Below, in pieces: positions 17,316 through 25,657 of a stretch of DNA of 64,000 bases. Positions within the stretch are counted from its first letter, which is position 1, and each line of letters opens with the position of its first letter. The notes beneath the pieces were generated by a model. That model was not told the origin of the DNA, made no database searches, and worked only from the letters and a program-made list of their open reading frames with translations. Position numbers and translations under genes: made by a program. Source of the DNA: Anaerolineae bacterium (lineage in GTDB: Bacteria; Chloroflexota; Anaerolineae; Aggregatilineales; Phototrophicaceae); NCBI GenBank assembly GCA_022822305.1, contig JAJEBY010000010.1, forward strand, positions 1 through 64,000, in the 5' to 3' direction.

Positions 17316-18341
17316 TCAAGTGGTGGAATTGCGCAGCCGAGGATCAACCACGTGATAGAGCATGTCCACCAGCATATTCATCAGCACATAAGCCAGGGCG
17401 ACGAATATGATGCCGCCTTGCACGACGGAATAATCGCGTTCCAATATGCCGTCGAGCAGCCAGGTGCCCATGCCAGGATAAGAGAATACGCGTTCTGTGA
17501 TCACGGCGCCGCCGAGTATCGCGCCGAACTGCAAGCCCTGCAAAGTGATGATGGGCAGCATGGCGTTGCGCATGGCATGTTTCCAGATGACGCTGCGTTC
17601 GTACATGCCCTTGGCGCGCGCGGTGCGGATGTAATCTGAGTTCATGACCTCCAGCATGGTCGAGCGCGTCAGGCGCGCGACGAAACCCGCGGAAGTCAAG
17701 CCGATCGTTACGCCGGGCAAGACAAGATGGCGCAAGAAGCTGCGGAAGGCCTCCCAGTTGCCGGTCGCGATCAGATCGTAAAACATGAAATTGGTGATGA
17801 CTTCATAATCGACGCCGACTCCGATCCGTCCGCTCGTCGGCGTCCAGCGCAAGTGGACCGAGAAGAGAATAATCAACATGATGCCGACCCAAAACAGCGG
17901 CAGCGACAGACCAAGTATGGATGCCGTTCTGACGCTGTAATCCAAGGCGCGATTGCGGACCGCCACCGAGGCGACGCCGGACAAAACGCCAATGCCCGTG
18001 CTAATGACAAGCGAGACGATGGCCAGCTCAATTGTCGGGGGCATGCGTTCAAAGATCATGCGCCGGATCGGCACGCCGCTGCTCATGGTCAAACCGAGAT
18101 CGCCGCGAACCAGCTTCGACAGAAAGTTCAGGTACTGCTCGGTGACGGGGCGGTCTAGTCCCCAAACGGCTTCCACCTGCGCCAATTGGCTTTTGTCCAT
18201 CACCTGGTTCTGCACCGTTTGGATTGGATTGCCCGGCACGATGCGCAGCGCCAGAAACGTGAGGCTGCTGACTGCCCACAAGACGATTGGCAGCCAGATC
18301 AATCGCTTGAGCATGTAGCCTATCATGCCGGTGCCTGTCAC
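17316..18341 (-). CDS. Peptide/nickel-type ABC transporter permease (DppB-like)
   Basis: A 341-residue inner-membrane permease with six hydrophobic segments. The first (MLKRLIWLPIVLWAVSSLTF) and the following GNP region are typical of DppB/OppB. The coupling (EAA) loop is present around ARAKGMYERSVIWKHAMRNA. The GTG at 18341 overlaps the stop of the upstream permease by 4 bp, supporting this start over ATGs at 18326 and 18314. It pairs with the DppC-like permease and the family 5 binding protein upstream. No ATPase gene (DppD/DppF) is found in the window. Cargo could be a peptide or another small nitrogen compound. Confidence 0.92.
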   Translation of the reverse strand: MTGTGMIGYMLKRLIWLPIVLWAVSSLTFLALRIVPGNPIQTVQNQVMDKSQLAQVEAVWGLDRPVTEQYLNFLSKLVRGDLGLTMSSGVPIRRMIFERMPPTIELAIVSLVISTGIGVLSGVASVAVRNRALDYSVRTASILGLSLPLFWVGIMLIILFSVHLRWTPTSGRIGVGVDYEVITNFMFYDLIATGNWEAFRSFLRHLVLPGVTIGLTSAGFVARLTRSTMLEVMNSDYIRTARAKGMYERSVIWKHAMRNAMLPIITLQGLQFGAILGGAVITERVFSYPGMGTWLLDGILERDYSVVQGGIIFVALAYVLMNMLVDMLYHVVDPRLRNSTT

Positions 18342-19198
18342 ATGCCCTGGCGTCGCAGCTTGGGATCGAGGTGATCGCGCAGACCGTCGCCCATGTAATT
18401 GACGCTGAGTACGGTAATGGTGATGATTAGACCGGGAAAGAGGGGCACGTGAGGGGCGTCAAAGATCAGCCGTTGGCCCTCCGCCACCATCATGCCCCAA
18501 TCGGGCGTCCCCGGTTCAACTCCCAGCCCGATGAAATTCAGAGCGGAAGCGGTGCCGATCGCCACCGCCAGCATCGCCGATGCTTGCACGATGATCGGTG
18601 GCATCATGTTGGGGAAGATATGTTTCCGGATGATATGCAGATCCGACGCGCCCAAGGACCGCGCCGCCACCACGTATTCTTCCAACACCAGCGAGATTAC
18701 AATCGAGCGCACCAGGCGCGCGAACACCGGCACCATGGCGAATCCAATCGCGACTGTCACGTTGAGCAAGCCCACGCCCAAGGTGGCGACAATGAGAATC
18801 GCCAGCAGGATTGAGGGAAAGCTCAGCATCACATCCATGAGGCGCATGAGCGCGGTATCAAGCCGGCCGCCCATATAGCCGCCAGCGACGCCGATTATCG
18901 CGCCAACAGCCAACGCGGAAAGAACAGCCGTGAAACTGGCGCCCAGAATCGGCCGCCCGCCATAAATCACGCGCGATAGGACATCGCGACCCAGTTGGTC
19001 GGTGCCGAATGCGTATTCCGCCGAAGGCGTCGCGATGAGGCGCTTGATGTTGCGCGCCATGGGGTCATACGGGGCGACGGCGGACGCGAAGATGGTGATG
19101 AGCAGGATAAATGCGAAGACAGCGCTGCCCACGAGGGCAATATCATAACGCCGCCAGTAGGCGCCGATCCGCGATTCGATATTCTGTTCAGCCTGCAT
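18338..19198 (-). CDS. Peptide/nickel-type ABC transporter permease (DppC-like)
   Basis: A 286-residue permease of the DppC/OppC type. It has the N-terminal OppC_N segment (first helix around ALVGSAVFAFILLITI), the AFGTDQLGRDVLSRVIYGGR signature near residue 63, and the EAA coupling loop around ARSLGASDLHIIRKHIFPN. The ATG is at 19198. A perfect hairpin lies between it and the binding-protein gene upstream, which may lower expression of the permeases relative to the binding protein. Forms the membrane channel with the DppB-like partner. Confidence 0.92.
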   Translation of the reverse strand: MQAEQNIESRIGAYWRRYDIALVGSAVFAFILLITIFASAVAPYDPMARNIKRLIATPSAEYAFGTDQLGRDVLSRVIYGGRPILGASFTAVLSALAVGAIIGVAGGYMGGRLDTALMRLMDVMLSFPSILLAILIVATLGVGLLNVTVAIGFAMVPVFARLVRSIVISLVLEEYVVAARSLGASDLHIIRKHIFPNMMPPIIVQASAMLAVAIGTASALNFIGLGVEPGTPDWGMMVAEGQRLIFDAPHVPLFPGLIITITVLSVNYMGDGLRDHLDPKLRRQGM

Positions 19199-19272
19199 CG
19201 ACGATTAAACCTGCACTCGCGGTCACATCACTGAGTAGAGGTTAGTCTAGTGTTTTGCAGTTGCAAAAAGCA

Positions 19273-19307
19273 AATATGGCTTCATCCTCGGCGGACGAAG
19301 CCATATT
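19273..19307 (-). terminator. Intercistronic hairpin with U-run between binding protein and permeases
   Basis: AATATGGCTTC (19273-19283) pairs perfectly with GAAGCCATATT (19297-19307) around a 13-base loop. On the minus strand it is followed by TGCTTTTTGC. Its form is that of a Rho-independent terminator or attenuator placed after the binding-protein gene. Confidence 0.7.
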
Positions 19308-19326
19308 CACGCAGATGCTTGTCAGG

Positions 19327-20895
19327 TTATTCCGACAGCCAGACGCCGCGCAGGTTAATGCGCCCGCCGGCGGTGCCGAAGGTTTCCACGTTTTGCACGC
19401 GTTTGTTCACGAAGATGGGCGGCGTCAGATAACCGATGTAGATATAGGGCATTTGCTCCAGCATTAAGGCTTGGAACTCTTGATATATCGCCGCCCGTTC
19501 GTCGGAATCGGCGGTGGAGATGCCGGCGGTAATCAGGGCGTCCAGCTCGTCAGCCGCGCCCAGCGCCTGATGCTGCGTCTGGCTGCCTTCGGCGCCCGCC
19601 CGCGCCATCAAGATGGCCTTGCCATGTGGGTCGGGCACGAAGGTGGAGCGCTGGTTGATGCTGAGTTGGGTCGCGCCATCGCCAACCTTGCCCCAGAATG
19701 ACCCGGTATCCAGGCGATCCAGCGTCACATCGAATCCGACCGCTTCCAAATCGGCAGCGATCAACTCGGCCAGCTGCGGCCAGAAGCGATTGTTCTCGAA
19801 TGCCACCTCCAGCGGAATCGGCAGATCCAGACCAGATGCTTCCAGATGCGCCCGGGCGCTATCGGGATCGTATACGCTGACATCGCGCCCCGCTTCGTCA
19901 AAGCCCAGATCCAACGGACCGATCAAACTGGCCGGCATTTCGGCGAATCCATTAAGGCCCGCCTCAATCAACACTTCGCGATCGAGGGCGTTGTTGATGG
20001 CCTGACGGACGTGCAGATTATCCAGCGGCGCCATAGCCACGTTTGCGCCGGCGAACAAATTGACCAGCGGCGCGCCGACTTCCACGCGGATGGTCTCCGA
20101 ATCTTGCAAGCGCGGTACTGAGGTGAAGGGCGCGTATAGGGTCATGTCGATTTCGCCCGCTTCCAGCGCCGCCAGAATTGCCGCTTCATCCGGGAAGGCG
20201 CGGATGACGACGCGATCGACATAGGGCCGTCCCGCCCAGTAATCCTCGTTCGCGACTAATACCGCCTCTTGGCCGGGCACGAAGCGATCGATCTTGAAAG
20301 GGCCCGCCGCCGACATGTTCAATCCGACTTCGGCGCCGTATTCATCCAGGGCCTTGGGACTGATGATGACGCCATCGGGACGGGAGAAGACCAGCAGCTG
20401 CGTCGCGTTGGGCTGTATCAGCGTCAAGACCACCGTATGGTCATCAACCGCTTCGAGCGATTCCCAATTGCTCGTGCCCTGATTGCCATACATGTACATG
20501 CCTTCGATGTAGCTCGGATCATCCGGATTGATGGGCCGCTTCATGCTGCGGACGATGGCGTCGGCGGTCACCGGCTCGCCATCATGGAATACCATGCCCT
20601 CGCGGATATTAAAGGTATAAACCAGCCCGTCATCCGATATCTCCCACGACTCGGCCAAACCGGGCAGCGCGCCGCCGTTTTCGAAGTCGGCGCGCACCAA
20701 GCCTTCGCCGATGGTGTCGATGACATGGACGCCGCCAAACCCGTGCCAGAATCCGATATCGAAGGAATCTCCCATGGATTCGGCGCCAAATACCAAGGTG
20801 CCGCCATACTGCGCGTCCTGCGCCGCCCCCGTTCCCAACGAGAGCAGTAGCAGTAGAATCAAAAGTACACTGCAGAGGATACGTGATCTTGTCAT
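19327..20895 (-). CDS. Extracellular solute-binding protein family 5 (DppA/OppA-like)
   Basis: A 522-residue secreted SBP_bac_5 protein. A signal peptide of about 26 residues (hydrophobic core LLILLLLLSLG, cleavage near GAAQD) lacks a lipobox. The mature part has the family pattern: early YGGTLVFG, then LAESWEISDDGLVYTFNIRE (about residues 80-99), FHDGEPVTADA, and the C-terminal lobe with RQAINNALDRE. ATG at 20895 has an AGAAAGGA site. It captures the substrate for the DppBC-like permeases. Its position next to a creatininase-family gene suggests cargo such as a peptide, cyclic amide or other N-compound. Confidence 0.92.
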   Translation of the reverse strand: MTRSRILCSVLLILLLLLSLGTGAAQDAQYGGTLVFGAESMGDSFDIGFWHGFGGVHVIDTIGEGLVRADFENGGALPGLAESWEISDDGLVYTFNIREGMVFHDGEPVTADAIVRSMKRPINPDDPSYIEGMYMYGNQGTSNWESLEAVDDHTVVLTLIQPNATQLLVFSRPDGVIISPKALDEYGAEVGLNMSAAGPFKIDRFVPGQEAVLVANEDYWAGRPYVDRVVIRAFPDEAAILAALEAGEIDMTLYAPFTSVPRLQDSETIRVEVGAPLVNLFAGANVAMAPLDNLHVRQAINNALDREVLIEAGLNGFAEMPASLIGPLDLGFDEAGRDVSVYDPDSARAHLEASGLDLPIPLEVAFENNRFWPQLAELIAADLEAVGFDVTLDRLDTGSFWGKVGDGATQLSINQRSTFVPDPHGKAILMARAGAEGSQTQHQALGAADELDALITAGISTADSDERAAIYQEFQALMLEQMPYIYIGYLTPPIFVNKRVQNVETFGTAGGRINLRGVWLSE

Positions 20896-21089
20896 CGGTC
20901 AAATCCTTTCTCTATTAGTCGAGATTAACTCGCGATACAAACCGCAGAATATGACGTTAGTCTGCTGCGCTTCTTCTACATTGTGTACAGATAGTCAACA
21001 AACTGTCCATCAATATCGTGATTATAACGTGTATGTTCCGCAAGTCAAAATGCAAGTGATTCCAACAAAGCAATGCAAAATGGGCCTGG

Positions 21090-21114
21090 CAGGGGCGTTT
21101 CGCTGAAACGCCTG
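21090..21114 (+). repeat. Small hairpin repeat type S
   Basis: CAGGGGCGTTTCGCTGAAAC followed by GCC, a perfect 8-bp stem GGCGTTTC/GAAACGCC with a 3-base loop. It lies in the 295-bp gap between the binding-protein gene and the creatininase-family gene, which otherwise shows no gene. Confidence 0.65.
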
Positions 21115-21190
21115 ATGACGCAATAGTGAACTCATGTCGGCGCGCGATCAGCAGGCAATCGCGACGCGCGCGCGGCTGCGGGCTCTTCGA

Positions 21191-22060
21191 TTATTCGGCG
21201 GGTAGCAGCGATGCGTTAGGATCAATATCCCTATCGAAATAGTCGCGCGCGATCACCCGAGCCAGCCACTCGGCGATGACATCGTAACCCTTGTCTCCCG
21301 TCTCTTTGGTTGCCAGCGCCGGATCGCCGATGTGCCCGTAGGGCGTGTGGTCTTGGTAACGGCGCGTGGCATAAAAGATGCCGCCGCCGGTCTTGATATG
21401 CTCGCCGCCTTGAATCTTGCGCATGTCTTCCGGCGGGACGTGGTGTTTAATCGACCGATCCAAATGCACCAGTTCCGGATGTGTGACGAGGATGCGAGCG
21501 GTTTCGCCTTCGCCCCCATGACCTTCCTGCCTGCTGGACGTTTGAATGGTGTGATATACCTTGCTGAGCGGCGTCAGCCAATTGAGCACCATCGCCAGCG
21601 CATCGGATGTATTGTCGACGACTTCTTGCGCCGCCACCATCATCACGGGCAGATTGCCGTCGTGGCCATGCACAAACGCGAACTTGCGGAAGCCGGTATC
21701 GTACAGGCTCAGGCAGATCTCCGTCAGCAGCTTAATCATCGTCTGCGAACTCAGACTGATAGTGCCGGCGAAGCCAAGATGAAAGCTGGATGTGCCGAAT
21801 GGAACCACAGGACCGATGACGACCGGGCAGCCCAGCGCCTCCAGGCGAATCGCCGCCCGGCGGCAATTCTCCCGCGCTTCGAATGAATCTGTGCCGAGCG
21901 GCAGATGCGGGCCATGCGCTTCAGTCGCGCCCACCGGCAGCAACAGCACGTCCGTTTGCTGAAGCGCCGCTTCGACTTCCGGTCCCGTCATTTCGTCAAG
22001 CGTCGGCGGACCCTTCTGCGAATACAATACATCATCACGATTTTCTCGTTCAGCGGACAT
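21191..22060 (-). CDS. Creatininase-family amidohydrolase
   Basis: A 289-residue metal-dependent amidohydrolase of the creatininase/MftE family, whose known members hydrolyse creatinine, formamide-type intermediates in purine and riboflavin/F420 pathways, or peptides. Metal-binding motifs are clear: VGATEAHGPHLPLGTDS near the N-terminus, FVHGHDGN mid-protein (most members have NGHGGN) and HGGEGETARIL. The ATG at 22060 (MSAEREN) is preferred because the longer open frame runs into the regulator's promoter region. It is divergent from the YheO-type regulator and probably co-transcribed with the downstream binding protein gene. Substrate unknown. Confidence 0.88.
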   Translation of the reverse strand: MSAERENRDDVLYSQKGPPTLDEMTGPEVEAALQQTDVLLLPVGATEAHGPHLPLGTDSFEARENCRRAAIRLEALGCPVVIGPVVPFGTSSFHLGFAGTISLSSQTMIKLLTEICLSLYDTGFRKFAFVHGHDGNLPVMMVAAQEVVDNTSDALAMVLNWLTPLSKVYHTIQTSSRQEGHGGEGETARILVTHPELVHLDRSIKHHVPPEDMRKIQGGEHIKTGGGIFYATRRYQDHTPYGHIGDPALATKETGDKGYDVIAEWLARVIARDYFDRDIDPNASLLPAE

Positions 22061-22063
22061 ATG

Positions 22064-22092
22064 TTGCGCCGTCTCTTTACACTTTGTATAAT
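22064..22092 (+). promoter_or_regulatory. Candidate sigma-70-like promoter for the YheO-type regulator operon
   Basis: TTGCGC at 22064 and a consensus TATAAT at 22087 are separated by 17 bp, about 95 bp before the regulator start. On the opposite strand TATACA (22090-22085) with TTGATA 18 bp upstream could serve the divergent creatininase-family gene, so the two promoters would overlap face to face. Confidence 0.45.
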
Positions 22093-22113
22093 TCTTGGAG
22101 TTATTGTTTATCA

Positions 22114-22127
22114 AATCGCGCGCGATT
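22114..22127. promoter_or_regulatory. Perfect 14-bp palindrome in the divergent promoter region
   Basis: AATCGCGCGCGATT is an uninterrupted palindrome between the candidate divergent promoters and the regulator start. It is a reasonable operator candidate for the adjacent regulator; no binding data can be read from sequence. Confidence 0.4.
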
Positions 22128-22187
22128 GCAAATCCGCCATTGCAGCCTGCGGTCCGGATTGATGCCGCTTGAGATTTCGATGTCCCT

Positions 22188-22871
22188 ATGAACGCCCTTA
22201 AATCCATTGATGTGACGGATAGAGAAGCGACCTTTGCCCTGCTCAAGCAGATTTCGGTGGGCATCACCAAACTCTTCGCGCCGCATTGCGAAGTGGTGAT
22301 TCATGATTTCAGTGACCTCGAATGCTCAATCATCCATATTGACGGCAACATCAGCGGACGGAAGGTCGGGGGCGGCGCCACTGATTTCATACTGACGCAG
22401 GCGCGCAACGGCAACATCGCGCGAGACTTCCACAACTATCAAACATCCTTGCCCAACGGCAAGAAGATGAAGTCTTGCACGATGTTCCTCCGCGATGAAA
22501 ATGGCGTGGCATACGGCGCCTTCTGCATCAATTTGGACATCGGCGTCTTCTCCGGTTTCCACCGCGCCCTGGGTGAATTCTTGGCGCTAGATGACGGTTC
22601 GGAAGTCAGCGAGACGCTCTCCGATGATATTCATCAGACTATTCACACTATCTTGCGTGATGCCGTCAACGATATCGGCGCCGAAGTGCCGATCATGTCC
22701 AAAGATGACAAGATTGGTCTCATCGCGCGGCTGGACGAGAGAGGCGCTTTCCAGGTGAAACGCGCGGTGCCATTGATCGCCGAGGAATTGGGGCTGAGCC
22801 GCTCGACCATCTACAACTACCTGGCCGAGGCGCGGGACAAGACCGACGCCGATATACGCAACGGAGCGTGA
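22188..22871 (+). CDS. YheO/DauR-type PAS-HTH transcriptional regulator
   Basis: A 227-residue regulator. The N-terminal half matches the YheO-like PAS domain (IHDFSDLECSIIHIDGNISG at about residues 38-57, then CTMFLRDENGVAYGAFCINLD). The C-terminal helix-turn-helix (HTH_22 type) ends in AEELGLSRSTIYNYLAEAR at about 198-216. DauR of this family controls D-arginine catabolism, and several homologues control catabolism of nitrogen compounds. ATG at 22188. It leads the plus-strand operon and is divergent from the creatininase/transport genes, so it probably senses the pathway substrate. Confidence 0.88.
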   Translation: MNALKSIDVTDREATFALLKQISVGITKLFAPHCEVVIHDFSDLECSIIHIDGNISGRKVGGGATDFILTQARNGNIARDFHNYQTSLPNGKKMKSCTMFLRDENGVAYGAFCINLDIGVFSGFHRALGEFLALDDGSEVSETLSDDIHQTIHTILRDAVNDIGAEVPIMSKDDKIGLIARLDERGAFQVKRAVPLIAEELGLSRSTIYNYLAEARDKTDADIRNGA

Positions 22872-22874
22872 GCG

Positions 22875-23267
22875 ATGGCGCAATTTGATGTCATCCTGAC
22901 AGACGAAGCGCCAGTCCCCACCAGTGGCTACAGTCAAGCCTTGCGGCACGGCAATCTGCTGGTGACATCGGGCTATCTCGGTACAGCGCCGGATGGCTCC
23001 GGCCTGGTGAGCGGCGGATTCGAGGCCGAATCGCGGCAAGCGCTGGATAATATCAAAGCGGTGCTGGAAGGGGCGGGCTGCGCCATGTCGGATGTCATCC
23101 GGATCAACGTTTCGCTGACCGACGTCAATCGCTTCGCCGATATGGACGCCATCTGCCGCGAGTACTTCAGCGAGCCCTATCCCACCCGCAATACCATCGG
23201 CGTCAGCGAACTATGGGGCGGCGCTCAAGTCGGATTCGATGTGTGGGCGGTCCTCAACGGCGACTGA
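22875..23267 (+). CDS. RidA/YjgF-family protein
   Basis: A 130-residue RidA-family protein; archetypes hydrolyse reactive enamine/imine intermediates to ketoacids plus ammonia. It has SGYSQALRHGNLLVTSGYLG at the N-terminus, and the substrate-carboxylate Arg is likely the one in PTRNTIGVSEL. It starts 4 bp after the regulator stop, so the two are co-transcribed. In catabolic operons such proteins often act on aminoacrylate-like or iminopropionate intermediates, which fits breakdown of an N-compound. Confidence 0.9.
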   Translation: MAQFDVILTDEAPVPTSGYSQALRHGNLLVTSGYLGTAPDGSGLVSGGFEAESRQALDNIKAVLEGAGCAMSDVIRINVSLTDVNRFADMDAICREYFSEPYPTRNTIGVSELWGGAQVGFDVWAVLNGD

Positions 23268-23272
23268 AGCTG

Positions 23273-24487
23273 ATGTCCTTAATCCTCGAGCAAATTCAAG
23301 ATCATGAAGCCATCGAATTGACCCGGCAATTGATCCGTATCCCGTCCTTCTTGTGGCGGGAATCCGAGATCGGGCGCTGGCTCGCCGCCTGGATGTCTGA
23401 GCGCGGCTACGATGTCGAGCTGCAAGAAGTAGCCTTGCGCGACGGCGGCGTCACCCATCAGGCGATCGGCGTACTCCGCGGCGACGGCAGCGGTCCGTCG
23501 CTGATGTTCTGTGGCCACACTGATACCAGCGACTGGAATGGCGATGTCTTCCGGCGCGATCAATGGCGCTACGATCCTTTCGGCGCGGAGATTGACGATG
23601 GTTACATATACGGACTGGGCGCGCTCAATATGAAAGCCGGCTTGGCATCCATGCTGATGGCGGGGGAAGCGCTTCGCCGATCCGGGACGCCGCTGAAAGG
23701 CGACCTGATCCTCGCCTGCGTCGTCGCCGAAACCGGTGGCGGGGTAGGGGCGCTGCATCTGATCGAGCGCGGCTGCCGTCCGGATTATTGCATCGTCACC
23801 GAAGCGGGAAACCTGGATGTCGGCCTGATTTCGGTCGGCTATGTGCAAGGCAAGATCCGGGTGCTGGGCGAATTCAAGCATCGCGTGCCCTACGTGAATC
23901 CGATCGAAAAAGTGACAAAAGCCATCGACGCCTTCAGCCCGTCCTACGTACAGATCCCGCGGTTGGAAGACGGCGGCTGGCTGCGGTACCAGCCGCATCC
24001 GCTGATCCCGGGTTATCCGTCGATGGCCATCCGCGACATCCAGCATTATCAGGATACGACGACGGTCGCTTTCGATTTGCGAATCATTCCCGGCATGACG
24101 GAAGCGGGCGTGCGCGAAGATATGCGAGCGCGTCTCGAGACGATCAAGGCGGCCGATCCCGAATTTGACTACGAACTGATAATCCCGCAGAGTGATCAGC
24201 AGCCGAACATGCCGGCGCGCGAAGCGACAGCGCTGGACTCGCCCTTGGTCCAGCATCTGGTCGCGGCGCACAAGCGCGCCACCGGCGCTGCGCCGCAGGT
24301 CGGCGCCGGGCACCGTATAGGGGCAACCGCCGATACCTGTCACTTCAAGGGTGTTGGCATCACCTGCGTCGAATACGGACCCGGTTTCATCCCTGCGTGG
24401 CCGATGGTCGATGAATGCGTCTGCGTGGACCAGGTGATAAACGCTACCAAGACGCTGGCGCTGACAGCCGATGCCTTGCTGACTTGA
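23273..24487 (+). CDS. M20/ArgE-DapE-like protein with altered metal site
   Basis: A 404-residue protein with the M20 fold. The first metal His is present (FCGHTDTSD, His82). The bridging Asp of the usual DMKGG is Asn119 (GALNMKAG), the usual Glu-Glu pair is Glu153-Thr154 (VVAETGGG), and the terminal metal His region reads PAWPMVDE with no His. Glu177 in IVTEAG is kept. It may therefore be a non-canonical mono-metal hydrolase, use different ligands, or have a binding role. ATG at 23273, 6 bp after ridA, and 10 bp before the E1-alpha gene. Expected chemistry of the family is deacylation or peptide hydrolysis. Confidence 0.85.
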   Translation: MSLILEQIQDHEAIELTRQLIRIPSFLWRESEIGRWLAAWMSERGYDVELQEVALRDGGVTHQAIGVLRGDGSGPSLMFCGHTDTSDWNGDVFRRDQWRYDPFGAEIDDGYIYGLGALNMKAGLASMLMAGEALRRSGTPLKGDLILACVVAETGGGVGALHLIERGCRPDYCIVTEAGNLDVGLISVGYVQGKIRVLGEFKHRVPYVNPIEKVTKAIDAFSPSYVQIPRLEDGGWLRYQPHPLIPGYPSMAIRDIQHYQDTTTVAFDLRIIPGMTEAGVREDMRARLETIKAADPEFDYELIIPQSDQQPNMPAREATALDSPLVQHLVAAHKRATGAAPQVGAGHRIGATADTCHFKGVGITCVEYGPGFIPAWPMVDECVCVDQVINATKTLALTADALLT

Positions 24488-24496
24488 GGAGACGAC

Positions 24497-25480
24497 ATGC
24501 ATCACGGGGACATTCCGATTGACATCGTGCTGGACATTTATACGCGCGTCTTGCGCATCCGCCGATTCGAGGAAGAGGTGGGACGGCTTTTCCGGCAGGG
24601 ACAATTGCCCGGCTTTGTACATCTCTACATCGGCGAGGAAGCCGTCGCTGCCGGTGTTTGCGCCGCCCTGACCGACCAAGACACCATCATCAGCACCCAT
24701 CGCGGGCATGGTCACGTGATCGCCAAAGGCGGCGATATCAAGCGCATGATGGCGGAGTTGTTTGGCAAAGCCACCGGTTATTGCAAAGGCAAGGGCGGCT
24801 CGATGCATATTGCCGATTTCGATATCGGTATGCTGGGAGCGATCGGCATTGTGGGCGGCGGAATGCCCATTGCCGTGGGAGCCGGCTTGAGCGCCTGGTA
24901 TTCCGGCAGCGACCGCGTCTCGGTCTGTTTCTTCGGGGACGGCGCCGCCAACGAGGGCAGTTTCCATGAATCGCTGAATCTGGCCTCGACGCTGACGCTG
25001 CCGGTGATTTTTGTCTGCGAGAATAATCAGTACGGCGAGTTCACGCAGGCGACTGACGCCATGAATATCACGGATATCGCCGACCGCGCCGTCGGATATG
25101 GCATTCCCGGCCTAGTCGCCGATGGGACCGATGCGCTTGAGATGTACCGCGTGTCCAGAGCGGCGGTGTCGCGCGCCCGCAGCGGCGACGGTCCGACCCT
25201 GATCGAAGCGAAGACCCATCGCCGCGGCAGCCATGCCGAGGGCGAAGAAGTCTTCCTCGCTGGACAGACCTATCGCGACGAAGCCGAGACGGCAGCCGCG
25301 CAGGCGAAGGATCCGCTGCACTTGCTGCACACTTATGTCAGCGAAAACGATATTCTGCCGGCCGAAACGCTGGAGACGCTGGATGCCGACATCACGCAGA
25401 TCGTGGCCGAAGCGGTCGAAACCGCTCGCAACAGCCCCGATCCGGCAATCGAGTCGCTCTATGAAGACTTGTGGGTATGA
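24497..25480 (+). CDS. 2-oxoacid/acetoin dehydrogenase E1 component, alpha subunit
   Basis: A 327-residue thiamine-diphosphate enzyme subunit. The family opening (YTRVLRIRRFEEEV), HLYIGEEAVAAGV, STHRGHGHVIAKG and the ThDP-Mg motif GDGAANEGSFHESLNLAS followed by PVIFVCENN match acetoin dehydrogenase E1-alpha (AcoA) and short pyruvate dehydrogenase E1-alpha. The ATG at 24497 has GAGGAG 7 bases upstream. Together with E1-beta it would decarboxylate or cleave a 2-oxo compound and pass the acyl group to a lipoyl arm. Which substrate is unclear; acetoin, pyruvate or a related ketone is possible. Confidence 0.92.
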   Translation: MHHGDIPIDIVLDIYTRVLRIRRFEEEVGRLFRQGQLPGFVHLYIGEEAVAAGVCAALTDQDTIISTHRGHGHVIAKGGDIKRMMAELFGKATGYCKGKGGSMHIADFDIGMLGAIGIVGGGMPIAVGAGLSAWYSGSDRVSVCFFGDGAANEGSFHESLNLASTLTLPVIFVCENNQYGEFTQATDAMNITDIADRAVGYGIPGLVADGTDALEMYRVSRAAVSRARSGDGPTLIEAKTHRRGSHAEGEEVFLAGQTYRDEAETAAAQAKDPLHLLHTYVSENDILPAETLETLDADITQIVAEAVETARNSPDPAIESLYEDLWV

Positions 25481-25566
25481 TTTGACGCGTTATCGCCGGA
25501 TTAGTTCGGAGAAAATAATGTGAAAGTATGGCGAAGTTTAAGAAAGACTCTGAATATCGAAACTAT

Positions 25567-25594
25567 TGTAGGGGCGACTCTGTGAGTCGCCCGT
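25567..25594 (+). repeat. Small hairpin repeat type S inside an operon
   Basis: TGTAGGGGCGACTCTGTGAG followed by TCGCCCGT, a perfect 9-bp stem GGGCGACTC/GAGTCGCCC with loop TGT. The core is identical to 56261-56289. It sits between the E1-alpha and E1-beta genes. The sequence after it (about 25618-25640, CGCATGACTTGCTTGG) resembles the right flank of the type L repeat at 62850. Confidence 0.7.
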
Positions 25595-25657
25595 CCGCGC
25601 CACCGCTTCAGAATGCTTTTTCGCATGACTTGCTTGGACTTAATTGGGAGTAGCTGA

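Noticed and set aside
23279-24967. Long minus-strand open frame (562 codons)
   Set aside because: It is antisense to the M20-like and E1-alpha genes, whose motifs, ribosome sites and spacing are clear. It has no recognisable domain and is a by-product of GC-rich codon use.
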